Position numbers and translations under genes: made by a program
Shown here: in pieces, positions 1 to 8,180 of the stretch
Layout of the letters: the number at the start of each line of letters is the position of its first letter
Numbering within the stretch: the stretch's first letter is position 1
Source of the DNA: Euperipatoides rowelli
Lineage: Eukaryota > Onychophora > Udeonychophora > Euonychophora > Peripatopsidae
Assembly (NCBI GenBank): GCA_003024985.2
Contig: PXIH01S0018745.1
Reading direction: 5' to 3' (one strand)
DNA length: 14,862 bases
Notes under the pieces: generated by a model
Databases searched by the model: none
What the model was told of the DNA's origin: nothing
What the model saw: the letters and a program-made list of their open reading frames with translations, nothing else

Positions 1-95
1 TCTCATGATCTATCAAGAATTAAACCTTACTGTTTTATGTACACATTCATCTAAGGGTAATAGTAGTGCTCTTCAGGAAATATTTGAGTCCATTT
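1..95 (+). mobile_element. LINE (non-LTR retrotransposon) fragment, left of the nested transposon
   Basis: This stretch is repeated almost exactly at 4326-4420; one difference is CTTCAGG here against CCTCAGG there. One frame of both copies reads SSKGNSSA, then QEIFESI. This suits the reverse transcriptase segment before the AKMV..KKC block of jockey/CR1-like elements. The LINE reading resumes at 4266, after the DNA transposon at 96-4265. Positions 1-27 match the start of units 2 and 3, so at least one more unit probably lies left of the window. Seen: the repeat and its interruption. Inferred: the LINE origin, from continuity with the recognisable C-terminal region at 4560-5103. Confidence 0.75.
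92..95. repeat. Left target-site duplication (ATTT)
   Basis: ATTT directly precedes the left end of the transposon and is repeated directly after its right end at 4266-4269. The unoccupied unit reads GTCCATTTACAA with one ATTT. The duplication cannot extend to 5 bp because the base before the right copy belongs to the inverted repeat. Confidence 0.88.
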
Positions 96-134
96 CTGCC
101 TAAGTTTGGCAAAACGCAGTAAGTCAATTTTTTT
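96..134 (+). repeat. Left terminal inverted repeat
   Basis: Thirty-nine bases match the reverse complement of 4227-4265 with three mismatches. The shared core is ACGCAGTAAGTCAATT followed by a T-run. The outer six bases are CTGCCT at both ends. The repeat contains the first copy of the GCAGTAAG motif that recurs in the subterminal region. Confidence 0.92.
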
Positions 135-440
135 CAATTTTGAGTTAAGTACATTGCCACTTTATTCTTTAGCATTTCTACCTTACTGCAAACTACCAAA
201 CCACTAGAATTAATGGTTTCCCAGCAATTTGAAAGGCAATGTGCAGTAAGTAACATTACAAAGGGATGTTTTGAATGGGAAATTGCAGTAAGACATTTAA
301 TGCAGATTGACATTCTTCTGTCACCATTAAAATCAATTTTTTTGAATGGCAGAATGCAGTATCATTATTTACTGCAGTTTTCCATGACATTTTGTTATAG
401 CAAAATTCAAATGTTATGAATGGCAAAAGGCTGTAAAATT
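115..440 (+). repeat. Iterated subterminal motif (GAATGGcaaaatGCAGTAAG type)
   Basis: Variants of a roughly 30-bp motif recur downstream of the left terminus. GCAGTAAG occurs at 116-123, 243-250 and 285-292, with weaker versions near 355-362 (ATGCAGTAT) and 431-437 (GGCTGTAAA). Several are preceded by TTGAATGG or TTTGGC. Inverted or palindromic versions (CTTACTGCA, ACTGCAGT) sit near 181, 371 and 444. A right-end copy reads ATGCAGTAAGTGACATT near 4050. Arrays like this often serve as transposase binding sites; that role is inferred here. The 68-residue reading frame at 213-419 falls within the array and is not considered a gene. Confidence 0.65.
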
Positions 441-515
441 AGTTACTGCAGTCTGATTTACAGTACCATTATAATGTAACAAAATTTCATTTCCTGTTAG
501 TAGTAAGTAATCATT

Positions 516-3500
516 ATGGCTGGGCATGAAGTTTGTGGCAATGAATTAAACAATTTAACACTAGCAAAAAGGCAGCTAACAGCTCAGGATATCTTTAGAT
601 TACTGGAAGAAGAGTAAGTAATATATAATTATCATATAGTGATATCCATTAAATTAAAATAAGTATGTCAGTTGCCACCTTGAACGTTATGAAGCCTGCA
701 TTAGCATTATGTTTTAGAATTGGTCAAATGCTTTTATGCAATTATATTAAATGGCTTTGATTATATTATATTACACTAAATATTTTTTAATCAGTCTTGT
801 TATAATGTTTTATGTATGGCTCATAAAAATATAGGTAGTAAATTTAATAGAAGTGAAGAAGTAGGGGGAGGGGGTAGAGTTAGATCAAAGAAGGCTTTAC
901 TATAAATTAACATGGGAAAAATGAGACAAACTCTGGATGCCTATTCCTGTCAAGTAAATTTTGTTAAAATATAGGTTAGATATCTTCATAAATATTAAAA
1001 AAATTGCCCATATGGGTTGTTTAATATTCATTAGATTTTTTTTCTTATGTTGCCAAAATTTTATTTAACTTACTGCAGTGGGGTGAGGCCACATGTGGAT
1101 AGGGAATGAAGGAGAAGAATCGATGGGTAGAGAACATTAAGGAAGGCAGCATTTAAACATTAGAAGGGAGAAGAACTGATTATATAGGAAAAAGCGAATA
1201 AGAGGGTGGGTCAATAGAATTTTTATTAAATAATGAAAATTTCAGTATTAAAAATAAAATTGTAACGCTAAATTATTATTTTTATTATTGTTGCTAAGTT
1301 TTATTATTTCCTTGTAACTTAAATCAATTAATCATGAATTTAAACTTTCAAAAGTATATAGAAATAGACTATATTTAAGCAGATTGCTTGTAAAATTTAT
1401 TTTAGATTTAAACATTGATTATAGGTGCTATCAAATGTAACCAGTGCCACACTACAGAAGGCATCCTTCAACAAGAGGAATTTTTTTGCTGGGATGACTT
1501 TAAATTTTGGCACTTTAGAATAACTTAGACACCACTTTTCACCATACTATCAATTTTGTTTATGATAATATTGATTTTATATCTAAATGCTTGACAATTT
1601 GTCCATTATATTTTTTTATTCAGTGAAATTGTTCAAGATAATAGCAGTAATGGAGCAATAGAGTTGGATTCTTCGAATGGGAAAAGTCTTATAGTATTGA
1701 CTAACATTCCAACAAACATATTGTATAGCAGTATTCCTGTTGCTCATGGTTCACATTCTTACAATGAAGCAGCTGCTACTGATCCTGATTTTAATCTTGA
1801 AATGACTAACATTGAATCTTTTCATAATGATGTTGCTCACAATCCTGACTATACTGCTAAAATGGCTGAATCTGATGGTAATACTAAAAGAAGTAAGCAT
1901 TTAAGAACCACATCAGAAAAAATGAATAGAGATACAAATACAAATATGACGGACAACAACAGACCATAGTCTGGTCAAAACATCCTATTTTGAGACCTTG
2001 CAGCCATAAATGCAAGAAAAAGTGCATAACTGTGTTTAATGAAACACAAAGGTGTAAATTAAACACAGCCTTTTGGAAACAGAATTTCTCAGGCAGAAGA
2101 AATTTGTTATTATCATATATAAAGGCAATGGCTATAAAAAGGTGGTGCTCTGTAATGAAAGAAAACAAAAATAAGCTACAAAACAGTCATCACAATTATT
2201 ACCTACTATCTAATGAAGCACTCATACCTAAACCTAATAATTTACCAACCCAGGGTGCAGCTCTCCGTAACAGATAAGCTTATATTGAATCAAGCTTCTG
2301 CAAATGTACCTGATATAGCAAATAAGGCAACAGCTTCTGATATTTTATTGCCTGATGATAGGCTAGTAAACAACACTACACCTAATACACAGGGCTATCC
2401 AAATCTTTCACTTCAAGTGGCTGTTTGTCAGAGATTCTTTTTGTCTACTTTAGGATACAGCAGTGACCGTGTAATCATTGAACTATTTAAATCAGCAGAT
2501 ATAAATACTGAAGTACCAATGGATGATAAGAGGGGAAAACATGAGCCTCATAACAAAGTTGACAACCAGGTTATAAGTAACCACATAATGACATTTTTTC
2601 CCAGTGTTATTGCCCTATCAAAGAGAGCATNCTCCAAATAGGAGGCATCTGCCTGAAGATCTTACTATTAAAGCAATACATCTGGATTTTGTTAACAAAA
2701 TGGGCAATTTTTGCTTATACAGATTGTATTGCAAGGTCCTAAAGGAAATGAACATTAGTTTGCCTCTGTTCAAGCTGACAAATGTGGTGAATGCAGGTTT
2801 TATGAGCTCAATGCAACAACAGACGAACAAAATAATGATTGGAAATACCATGTTGAAAGTCAGCAAGCAGCAATATTGCAATACAATGTTGATGCAATTG
2901 AGGATATTGACACTCTTGTTTATTGTGCAGATCTACAAAAAGTACTGCTTCTGCCACATATGTCTAAACTCAAATCATCCTTCTTCGAAGCCGTTTGTTC
3001 ACATTCAATGAAACATTTCAAATGATGGACTCTAAAAATAAACAGATAAGAAAAAATCATTATTGTGTTATTTGGACAGAAGCCATCAGTGGACAAAAGC
3101 AGAAGATATAGTAAGTTTGTTTGCTGCTTTCTTTATTAAAAAAAAAACTAATTTTGTGGCTGGATAATATTGTTCTGCTCAAAAGAAAAATTGGTGTTTG
3201 ATAACATCTTTAACTACTATGGTTAATAATGGTATTGCACCAACATAAGTAATTCTTCACTATCTTGTGCCTGGTCATACAAAAATAGCTGCAGATGGTC
3301 TGCATGGTCTTATAGAGCAGAAAATTAGAAAAAAAAAGGAATGTGGGGGACTATGAAGATCTAACAACTTTGATTAATGAAGCTGCTACTGCAATTAATG
3401 TCATTAATCTTGAATGCAAAGATATACGAGAGTGGCAATCACATAAAAAGGCTTGTAGTGCACACAAAGGCGCACACAAAGGTATACCTTTGTTAAAAGA

Positions 3501-3780
3501 CGTTTGTGAAATCAGGTTTTTAAAAGGTTATTTTAAATTTTGGTATAAAACTAAATTTGATGGAGATCAAATGGAATGTGATTTTATTTCCAAGAAAAGC
3601 AAAACATTAATAAAGCAGCTGCCTCCCAACAAAACAACTCCAAGAGGGATTCTTACTACCAAAAAGAAGAAGATCCTTAATCAATTAGTTCCTAACATGC
3701 AATATAACAGGAGAATATTTTGGGAAAACTTACCAGCTAACAACACAAGTCAAGATTTGTTAAATTCCTTTGGGTTCTAG
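516..3780 (+). pseudogene. Broken DDE/D-type transposase of the 4170-bp transposon
   Basis: The gene starts at ATG 516 (MAGHEVCG...), has one predicted intron (614-1623) and ends with ...LLNSFGF and TAG at 3778-3780. About 750 codons were originally present. In order: an acidic N-terminus; a Cys-rich block PCSHKCKKKC (codons 1999-2025) followed by FWKQNF; VCQRFFLSTLG; DDKRGKH (2522-2542); HLPEDLTI; CADLQKVLLLP (Asp codon 2930-2932); WLDN (Asp codon 3163-3165) then AQKKNW; PGHTKIAADGLH; and PRGI...RRIFWENL near the end. The two Asp residues are my candidate catalytic positions. Reading frame is lost at about 1950, 2270, 2610, 2790, 3100-3170 and 3340, with an in-frame TAA at 3246. After the WLDN block a 2-base insertion shifts the frame. 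The family assignment is recognition by motif order, not a search result. Confidence 0.85.
614..1623 (+). other. Predicted spliceosomal intron in the transposase gene (1010 bp)
   Basis: The donor is AAGA|GTAAGT at 614-619 and the acceptor is TTTTTTTATTCAG ending at 1623, with a clear T-rich tract. Joining 613 to 1624 completes a GAT codon and keeps the frame open from the ATG at 516 through LLEE-D-EIVQDN into exon 2. Without splicing, the first exon stops at TAA 615-617. The intron is AT-rich and holds no open frame of note. It contains one inverted ACTTACTGCAGT copy of the subterminal motif near 1070. Confidence 0.75.
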
Positions 3781-4226
3781 CCTTCTGAACATGAAATTCA
3801 ATGTTACATAAATTGAGTTATTAATAAATGTGTTATTTTTAATGAGTTTAAAACAAGTATTAATCATTTTCTAAAAATATTTTATATAGGTAGGTAGACA
3901 AAATTTTGTAATTTATTATTAAGAACTAATCTTACTAATTAAAAGGAAGTTGGAGTATTTTAAATAAATAATGGAAAATTATAATGCTGTTAGTATTTAT
4001 TTAAATATTCAGTTACAACNTTTTACCATTCCAAGACAAACGATTACCAAATGCAGTAAGTGACATTTTACTTAATTTCTTTATTTCAATTAAAGTTATA
4101 AAATGCTACATAATTTCTCAGGTAAGCCTTTGATCCAAATATAATATATTATAAATTTGAACAAGCTTGTCCTAACCATTAAGAAATGGCAGCTCTGTAA
4201 ATTTTGATCTTGATTTGTGGAAAATC
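3781..4226. other. Right subterminal non-coding region of the transposon
   Basis: AT-rich sequence between the transposase stop codon and the right terminal repeat. It contains AATAAA-type signals near 3823, one GCAGTAAG copy near 4052 and a single N at 4020. No gene is seen. Confidence 0.7.
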
Positions 4227-4265
4227 AAAAAAATTGACTTACTGCGTTTTACAAAACTCAGGCAG
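4227..4265 (-). repeat. Right terminal inverted repeat
   Basis: This is the inverted partner of 96-134. Read on the minus strand it begins CTGCCTGAG and carries the same GCAGTAAGTCAATT core. Low divergence between the two ends suggests the insertion is younger than the decay of its coding region would imply, or that the ends were kept by mobilisation in trans. Confidence 0.92.
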
Positions 4266-4269
4266 ATTT
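4266..4269. repeat. Right target-site duplication (ATTT)
   Basis: Direct copy of 92-95. After it the interrupted LINE repeat unit resumes with ACAAAGATACCAATCAAGC, matching ACAATGATGCCAATCAAGC in the uninterrupted unit. Confidence 0.88.
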
Positions 4270-4325
4270 ACAAAGATACCAATCAAGCTAAAATGGTACT
4301 TAACCTAAAGAAGTGTCAATTTATA

Positions 4326-4511
4326 TCTCATGATCTATCAAGAATTAAACCTTACTGTTTTATGTACACATTCATCTAAGGGTAATAGTAGTGCTCCTCA
4401 GGAAATATTTGAGTCCATTTACAATGATGCCAATCAAGCTAAAATGGTACTTAAAGTTTAAACCAAAAGAAGTGTCAATTTATATCTCATGATCTATCAA
4501 GAATTAAACCT
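4326..4511 (+). repeat. Tandem repeat units 2 and 3 (about 159-bp period) inside the LINE
   Basis: Unit 2 runs from TCTCATGATC at 4326 to 4484. Unit 3 begins with the same TCTCATGATC at 4485 and departs after AAACCT at 4511, where the normal LINE reading continues. Unit 1 is split: 1-95 plus 4266-4325. Each unit encodes the same reverse transcriptase segment (QEIFESI...NQAKMVL...), so this is a tandem duplication within the LINE, not an independent satellite. Unit 2 has a frame-breaking change near AAAGTTTAAACC relative to unit 1. Confidence 0.85.
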
Positions 4512-5103
4512 AATATTGAAATAGTAATAAATAAAAAATAGTCTTCAAAAAGTTTCTGAGTGGAAAATTATAGGTTTGACTGTACAGGATAATCTAAAAT
4601 GGGACTCGCACATAGATAACATTATCCATAGTGCTCATAAAATGTTTATGTTGTATAGCCTTAGACAATATTTATTCTTTAACTAGATTATGTTTCCTAT
4701 ATATGACCAGGTCTGGAATATTGTAGTGTTGTATGGTCTTCTGCATTGACATTACGGCTGCGTCAATCTCTTGAAATGGTTAAAAAAATGAGCGATAAGG
4801 ATTATCTTTGGAATGAACTTTACATCTTATGACAAAGCTTTACAAATAGTTAATCTGGATACCCTAGAGGGCAGAAGAGATAAATTATTTCATATATTTT
4901 CTATTAAATTTTTGGATGCTTTTCCTGAATTCAAACCATTATCTAGATTTAATCAATCTGGAATACTTACTAGATCTCACATGAAACTATGTGTTCCTAG
5001 GTGCAGGACCATAAGATATCAAACATCCCCTATACTGAAGATGATCGAGGCTTATAATAATCTAGTTTTGTACCAAATTGAGTTTGTAATACCTATTATT
5101 TAA

Positions 5104-5254
5104 ACTTTTATATCTTTCTAATCCAATCAATATTATTCAATTTATGTAAATGATCATACATCTATCCTGGGTAATGGTCATTTTTATTGTAAAATCTAAA
5201 TTATTTTGTATTTTGATACTTTGTGGTTAGTTAATAAACGAAATAAATAATAAT
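5104..5254 (+). mobile_element. LINE 3' untranslated region and simple-repeat tail
   Basis: After the TAA at 5101-5103 the sequence runs AT-rich for about 130 bp and ends in AATAAACGAAATAAATAATAAT (split as AATAAACGAAATAAATAAT plus AAT). A short simple-repeat tail in place of a long poly(A) is common in CR1/jockey relatives. I take about 5254 as the 3' end. The target duplication cannot be checked because the element's 5' end lies outside the window. Confidence 0.55.
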
Positions 5255-5810
5255 ATCACAGGTTATCAATACCACAAAAGCAATCTTTTTTACACGTTAC
5301 GTTCTCCTTGATATTATATGTCAAATCATTCCATTTAATAATATTGTACAGAAAGTCACTCTCATATACTCCAGCAGTTTTATTCAATAGGCTTCACAAT
5401 ATCCCGTTTTCATTTTTAGATTTTCCATACATAAAATGAAAAAAGATAACGGTCTTAGGCAAAGTGCAGAAACGCTAGGTCAGATCAATTTATATGTTTC
5501 GTGGTTAGATAATTCATTCATCAAAAATTGCTAGGATTTTAATAATTCGTACTTTAATACTATGCATCATTATTAATATCATAAATAATGAAAGGTTCTT
5601 ACCTTTGCCAGATTCTTATAGTCCTTAGAAAGCTCCAATATGATGCATACAATATCCTAATTTACCAGAGTTTCAAATATTCACTTCAAATTTACCACAT
5701 CAAAACTTACTGCTGGATCAATATTTAATAACTAAATATTAAAAATAATATCAAATATAATACGTCGAAGAACTCAACTATATGACTGAAACAATATGAC
5801 TCCTACAGAG
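5255..5810. other. AT-rich region without a defended gene
   Basis: No reading frame of note. On the minus strand an exon-like end, CTGGCAAAG|GTAAGA with the GT at 5602-5601, follows 18 open codons (DIVCIILELSKDYKNLAK) bounded by an AG. It lies about 200 bp downstream, in minus orientation, of the motif cluster at 5811-5860. It could be a first or internal exon end, but there is no in-frame ATG. Confidence 0.4.
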
Positions 5811-5860
5811 ATCTCACGTGATGAGAATTTAGCGCCAAAAATACCCTTTACGATCATGTG
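5811..5860. promoter_or_regulatory. E-box / E2F-like motif cluster
   Basis: The palindrome TCACGTGA (5814-5821) is followed by TTTAGCGCCAAAA (5828-5840), which read in reverse contains TTTTGGCGC, the E2F/DP consensus type. A CATGTG E-box follows at 5855-5860. Such clusters mark promoters in animals. If it is one, the more plausible transcript is on the minus strand, because a good splice donor lies at 5602. It might equally be an LTR or chance. No TATA box is obvious. Confidence 0.3.
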
Positions 5861-6599
5861 ACTTTACAATCAGAGAATGCCACCAGGTGGACAAAAAAAA
5901 TAGTATGGGATCAAACACATACTTTTAAAAAAAATTACAAGTATACCATAATTCAGAAATTGCTAAAGTGTGTGTCTAGAAATACAGTAGAACAAAAAAA
6001 AATGTATACAGATATACATACACCATAATATAGAAAAAGAACATGACACATAGATATAAATTTTTCTTCCCCCCTTCCGCCTACCAAAGCAAAAAAAAAA
6101 GAAGAAAAATTCTAACAGCCTGTACTAAGATGATATAGACTTTTTAATTTAAGGCTAGTTGTGTTGATTAGAGCCTACTTGCCGACCATGCTGCTCCTTT
6201 TGCAACAACTGCGCAAGACTAAAATAGATAGCCATGTTTTTTTTATTTATTTAGTCCAAACCTTCCCTAACCCTGAATCCTAACTTCTATTACATTAAGC
6301 CATTATGTCTCAACCCTATGATAAACAAGAGGTGAAATAAAACATTTTTGATCATTTTGCAATAACGTCCGTCAACCCAACCATTAACCAATCAAGTTTC
6401 AGGAAGCATGCAAAAAGCCAAAAGCAGGGTCAGTAAATAGTTATATTGTTGCAATTTTTTATGTATGCACAATATAGTAAAAACATAAATTAGAAATTTT
6501 TAATGGAATAATGGATGTGCCTAATATTTTTTTGTGTGGCTGTTTGCCCGAAGCCTTATCCCGATCTGCAACAATCTCCACATCTATTTTTCATCCCTT
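5861..6599. other. AT-rich spacer with a minus-strand polypurine stretch
   Basis: No gene is seen. On the minus strand, 6078-6061 is an 18-base pure purine run containing GGAAGGGGGGAAG. Ten bases downstream of it lies TGTGTCATGT (6050-6041). A polypurine tract followed by TG is what precedes a 3' LTR, and the orientation agrees with the Gypsy remnant upstream. No matching second LTR was found in the window, so this is only suggestive. Confidence 0.3.
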
Positions 6600-7010
6600 G
6601 TACAACTAACTGATCGTCCAAATCATTTCCCTATACTCACTGTGCCCCTTAGAAAACTCCCATATAAAATATATTTCATTTCATAACTCATCTAACTGCA
6701 TTCTCATTTACATTATCTTTTTTCCCTTACTGGACGACACCCCTTAGCTTTCCATCCCGCCAAATTATTATCAACATTTTCAAGAACATATTTACTACCT
6801 GTGATAATGTTTATGTGATTATGCCCCCTGCTAATGGTCAATTTAATGGCTTCAATAACCACGATTATTTCTGCACGGTTGGTCTGTCTAACATCGATGC
6901 CGAAAGATAGATTTATTAATGACTCTTGGTTACTAAACTCACCAAAACCAGCGCTGCATCCATTTTCCCATTATGATTACAACTCCCATAAGTATAATAA
7001 GTAGGTGCCT
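6600..7010 (-). pseudogene. Second RNase HI-like domain of the Gypsy remnant (cellular/archaeal-like type)
   Basis: The minus strand reads YYTYGSCNHNGK, then after one frame change SAGFGEF...LSF, then VRQTNRAEIIVVIEAI, GHNHINIITGSKYVLE, NLAGWKAKG, and after another shift GHSEYRE and GNDLDDQL. That is the full RNase HI order: YTDGS, TN-RAE, TDS-YV, GW---GW, GHS--GN--AD. Of the catalytic residues, the first Asp is Tyr (codon 6990-6988), the Glu in TNRAE is kept (6871-6869) and the second Asp is Gly (6799-6797). Each substitution is one base from GAT. This domain is distinct from the Gypsy RNase H just upstream, so the element had two. Similar double arrangements are known in plant Tat and some oomycete Gypsy elements. 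Confidence 0.72.
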
Positions 7011-7149
7011 TAATCCCCTCGCAGTATACCCGAAGGTCGATCACTGTCAATAAATGAGTCGATATATGTTAGGCATTCTTTTCACCAATACAGGATCATG
7101 CTTCATCATTCAAACTATACATTTATTAATCCGCGAATTCCTTCATACA

Positions 7150-7445
7150 AACCTCTGATATTCCAATGATCTGTTAATTCCAATAGATGTTTACTTTATA
7201 TCCATGTATGATGTGGACATGGTCAAAGGCATCCACTTTAGCCATTGCTTCTTTCGCCAAGGTGGAATAATTTAACTCCGAGGCCTTCAACCATCGACTA
7301 AAATATTTCACAGGCCAATAAATATCCTCCGTGGTGTTCTTGCTCCAATGGTGCAGTGATTGATCTGTAGGATGACTTACATTAAACGGAATGGGTGACC
7401 GTAGTCCGGGCACATCAGTAAAGGGCGGCTAGCCATTTGCAGTTT
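7150..7445 (-). pseudogene. Gypsy-type RNase H domain, broken
   Basis: The frame at 7413-7174 contains PVKYFSRWLKASELNYST followed by LAKEAMAKVDAFDHVHIIHGYK. This is the signature of Ty3/Gypsy RNase H (Y-SR-L---E-NYS--EKE-LA-V-A---F--Y--G). Just upstream, in another frame, LLMCPDYGHPFRLM corresponds to the P-L--PD---PF-L-TDAS entry; the TDAS itself is lost. The expected TDH after the GYKVNIY segment reads WN and then a stop. This domain would remove the RNA strand during reverse transcription. It follows the reverse transcriptase fragment directly and precedes the second RNase H. Confidence 0.8.
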
Positions 7446-7479
7446 AAAACCATTGAAAGACTAATTTGCTTCCTCATCT

Positions 7480-8165
7480 CACCCATTGTATTTACCATTT
7501 CCTCTGACAAGTTTCTGGATGGGTTCTATTTTGTCGGATAATCCCTCACAAAGTTAATCCTCTATTAAACTTTCTAACATTTTTTTTGTTCCCTGGGGGA
7601 GTGAGTTATAAGATCCCTTTGACATCTGGCTCAGGTGTTATGTGCCCTTTCCCTACTGTGATCTAAAAACTTGATTTTATGGTAACTCCCCTCAGTTGAA
7701 AAGTAGATAGTATTTGTGACAATAACTGTGTTGCTGATGCATCTCATTTGCTACCTGATCACTAGTGCTTATTAAATTACTTTTTGAAAGAAGATAGCAC
7801 CCATTTGTGGCCCCCATCAGGAGTTGGGTATATTAGAATTTTCCCAGGGGCCCTAAATCCAAAATAGGGCATGACTTCATATACACGGAAAATTAAAAAA
7901 AAAACCCACAACAATCACGCAATTAATATCATTAATCAGGTATTCTAGCATCTCAGTTAACTTGTTTATACCTTTGGCATCAAATACTAGCCTGGTATTT
8001 CCATCTTTCTTTTGACTGACAATAATCAGACAATTCCACAGTCCTTGACCGGGTTCTATAATCCCAACACACAAATACAGGTCTAGTTTTAGGGCTAATG
8101 CTCTTTTTGTGAATGCGGTATAGGTAGGGACAGACCTTTTTAATCTTTGTAGGCATTAGCGAAAG
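7480..8165 (-). pseudogene. Ty3/Gypsy reverse transcriptase, broken and internally deleted
   Basis: The frame 8074-7877 gives GIIEPGQGLWNCLIIVSQKK followed by DGNTRLVFDAKGINKLTE, the start of a Gypsy reverse transcriptase (GIIEPS-SPW-SP---V-KKDG--R---D-R-LN--T). Before it, RLKRSVPTYTAF and KRALALKLDLYL fit the P-R-YR-P / EL--L segment. Further down, TPDGGHKWV and later KFLDH, GHITPEPDVKGIL, TPPGNKKNVRKF match the connection region up to RNase H. The YxDD active site is not recognisable; the region around 7700 looks shortened. Stops and frame changes occur throughout. Confidence 0.8.
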
Positions 8166-8180
8166 TATATACTGTTTATG

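Larger units (their letters stand above)
96..4265 (+). mobile_element. 4170-bp DNA transposon with TIRs and 4-bp target duplication (Sola-like?)
   Basis: The element starts CTGCCTAAG and ends CTCAGGCAG, with 39-bp terminal inverted repeats (3 mismatches). It is flanked by ATTT on both sides, and the matching tandem unit at 4416-4424 has a single ATTT with no insert, so the boundaries are directly supported. It carries one + strand transposase gene, broken by stops and frameshifts, so it is non-autonomous now. The protein has an Rxx-GKH block, a DLQKVLLLP block, a W-L-D-N then AQKKNW block, PGHT and a PRGI...RRIFW C-terminus. I associate this arrangement with a DDE/D transposase family common in insects and cnidarians. 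The 4-bp duplication fits superfamilies such as Sola, but the assignment is inference. Two single Ns (2631, 4020) lie inside it. Confidence 0.9.
4266..5103 (+). pseudogene. C-terminal part of LINE reverse transcriptase (jockey/CR1-like), broken
   Basis: Readable blocks in several frames give NQAKMVLNLKKCQFIS and SRIKP (unit 1), then IGLTVQDNLKWDSHID, SAHKMFMLYSLRQY, and RIIFGMNFTSYDKALQIVNL. The tail ELYILW/LDTLEGRRDKLFHIF...VPRCRTIRYQTSPI lies in the clean frame 4813-5103. This order (GVT-DDLKW-HI, LR-L, YGLEY, QKRALRII-G, Y--AL, L-TLE-RR, F-LR) is the classic C-terminal region of jockey/CR1-type non-LTR retrotransposon reverse transcriptases. The catalytic core with its DD motif would lie left of the window. 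Stops around 4530 and 4685 and frame changes near 4800 show it is dead. Confidence 0.85.

Noticed and set aside
213-419. 68-codon + strand reading frame
   Set aside because: Lies within the iterated subterminal repeats, upstream of the better supported ATG and intron structure.
1884-2168. 94-codon minus-strand reading frame
   Set aside because: Antisense to the transposase exon; composition is Phe/Leu-rich low-complexity and there is no recognisable domain.
2618-2881. 87-codon minus-strand reading frame
   Set aside because: Antisense to the transposase, where the + strand shows conserved motifs; crosses the N at 2631.
5880-5890. CCACCAGGTGG, resembling a CTCF core
   Set aside because: Only the inner core matches and the sequence is a simple near-palindrome; too short to call.
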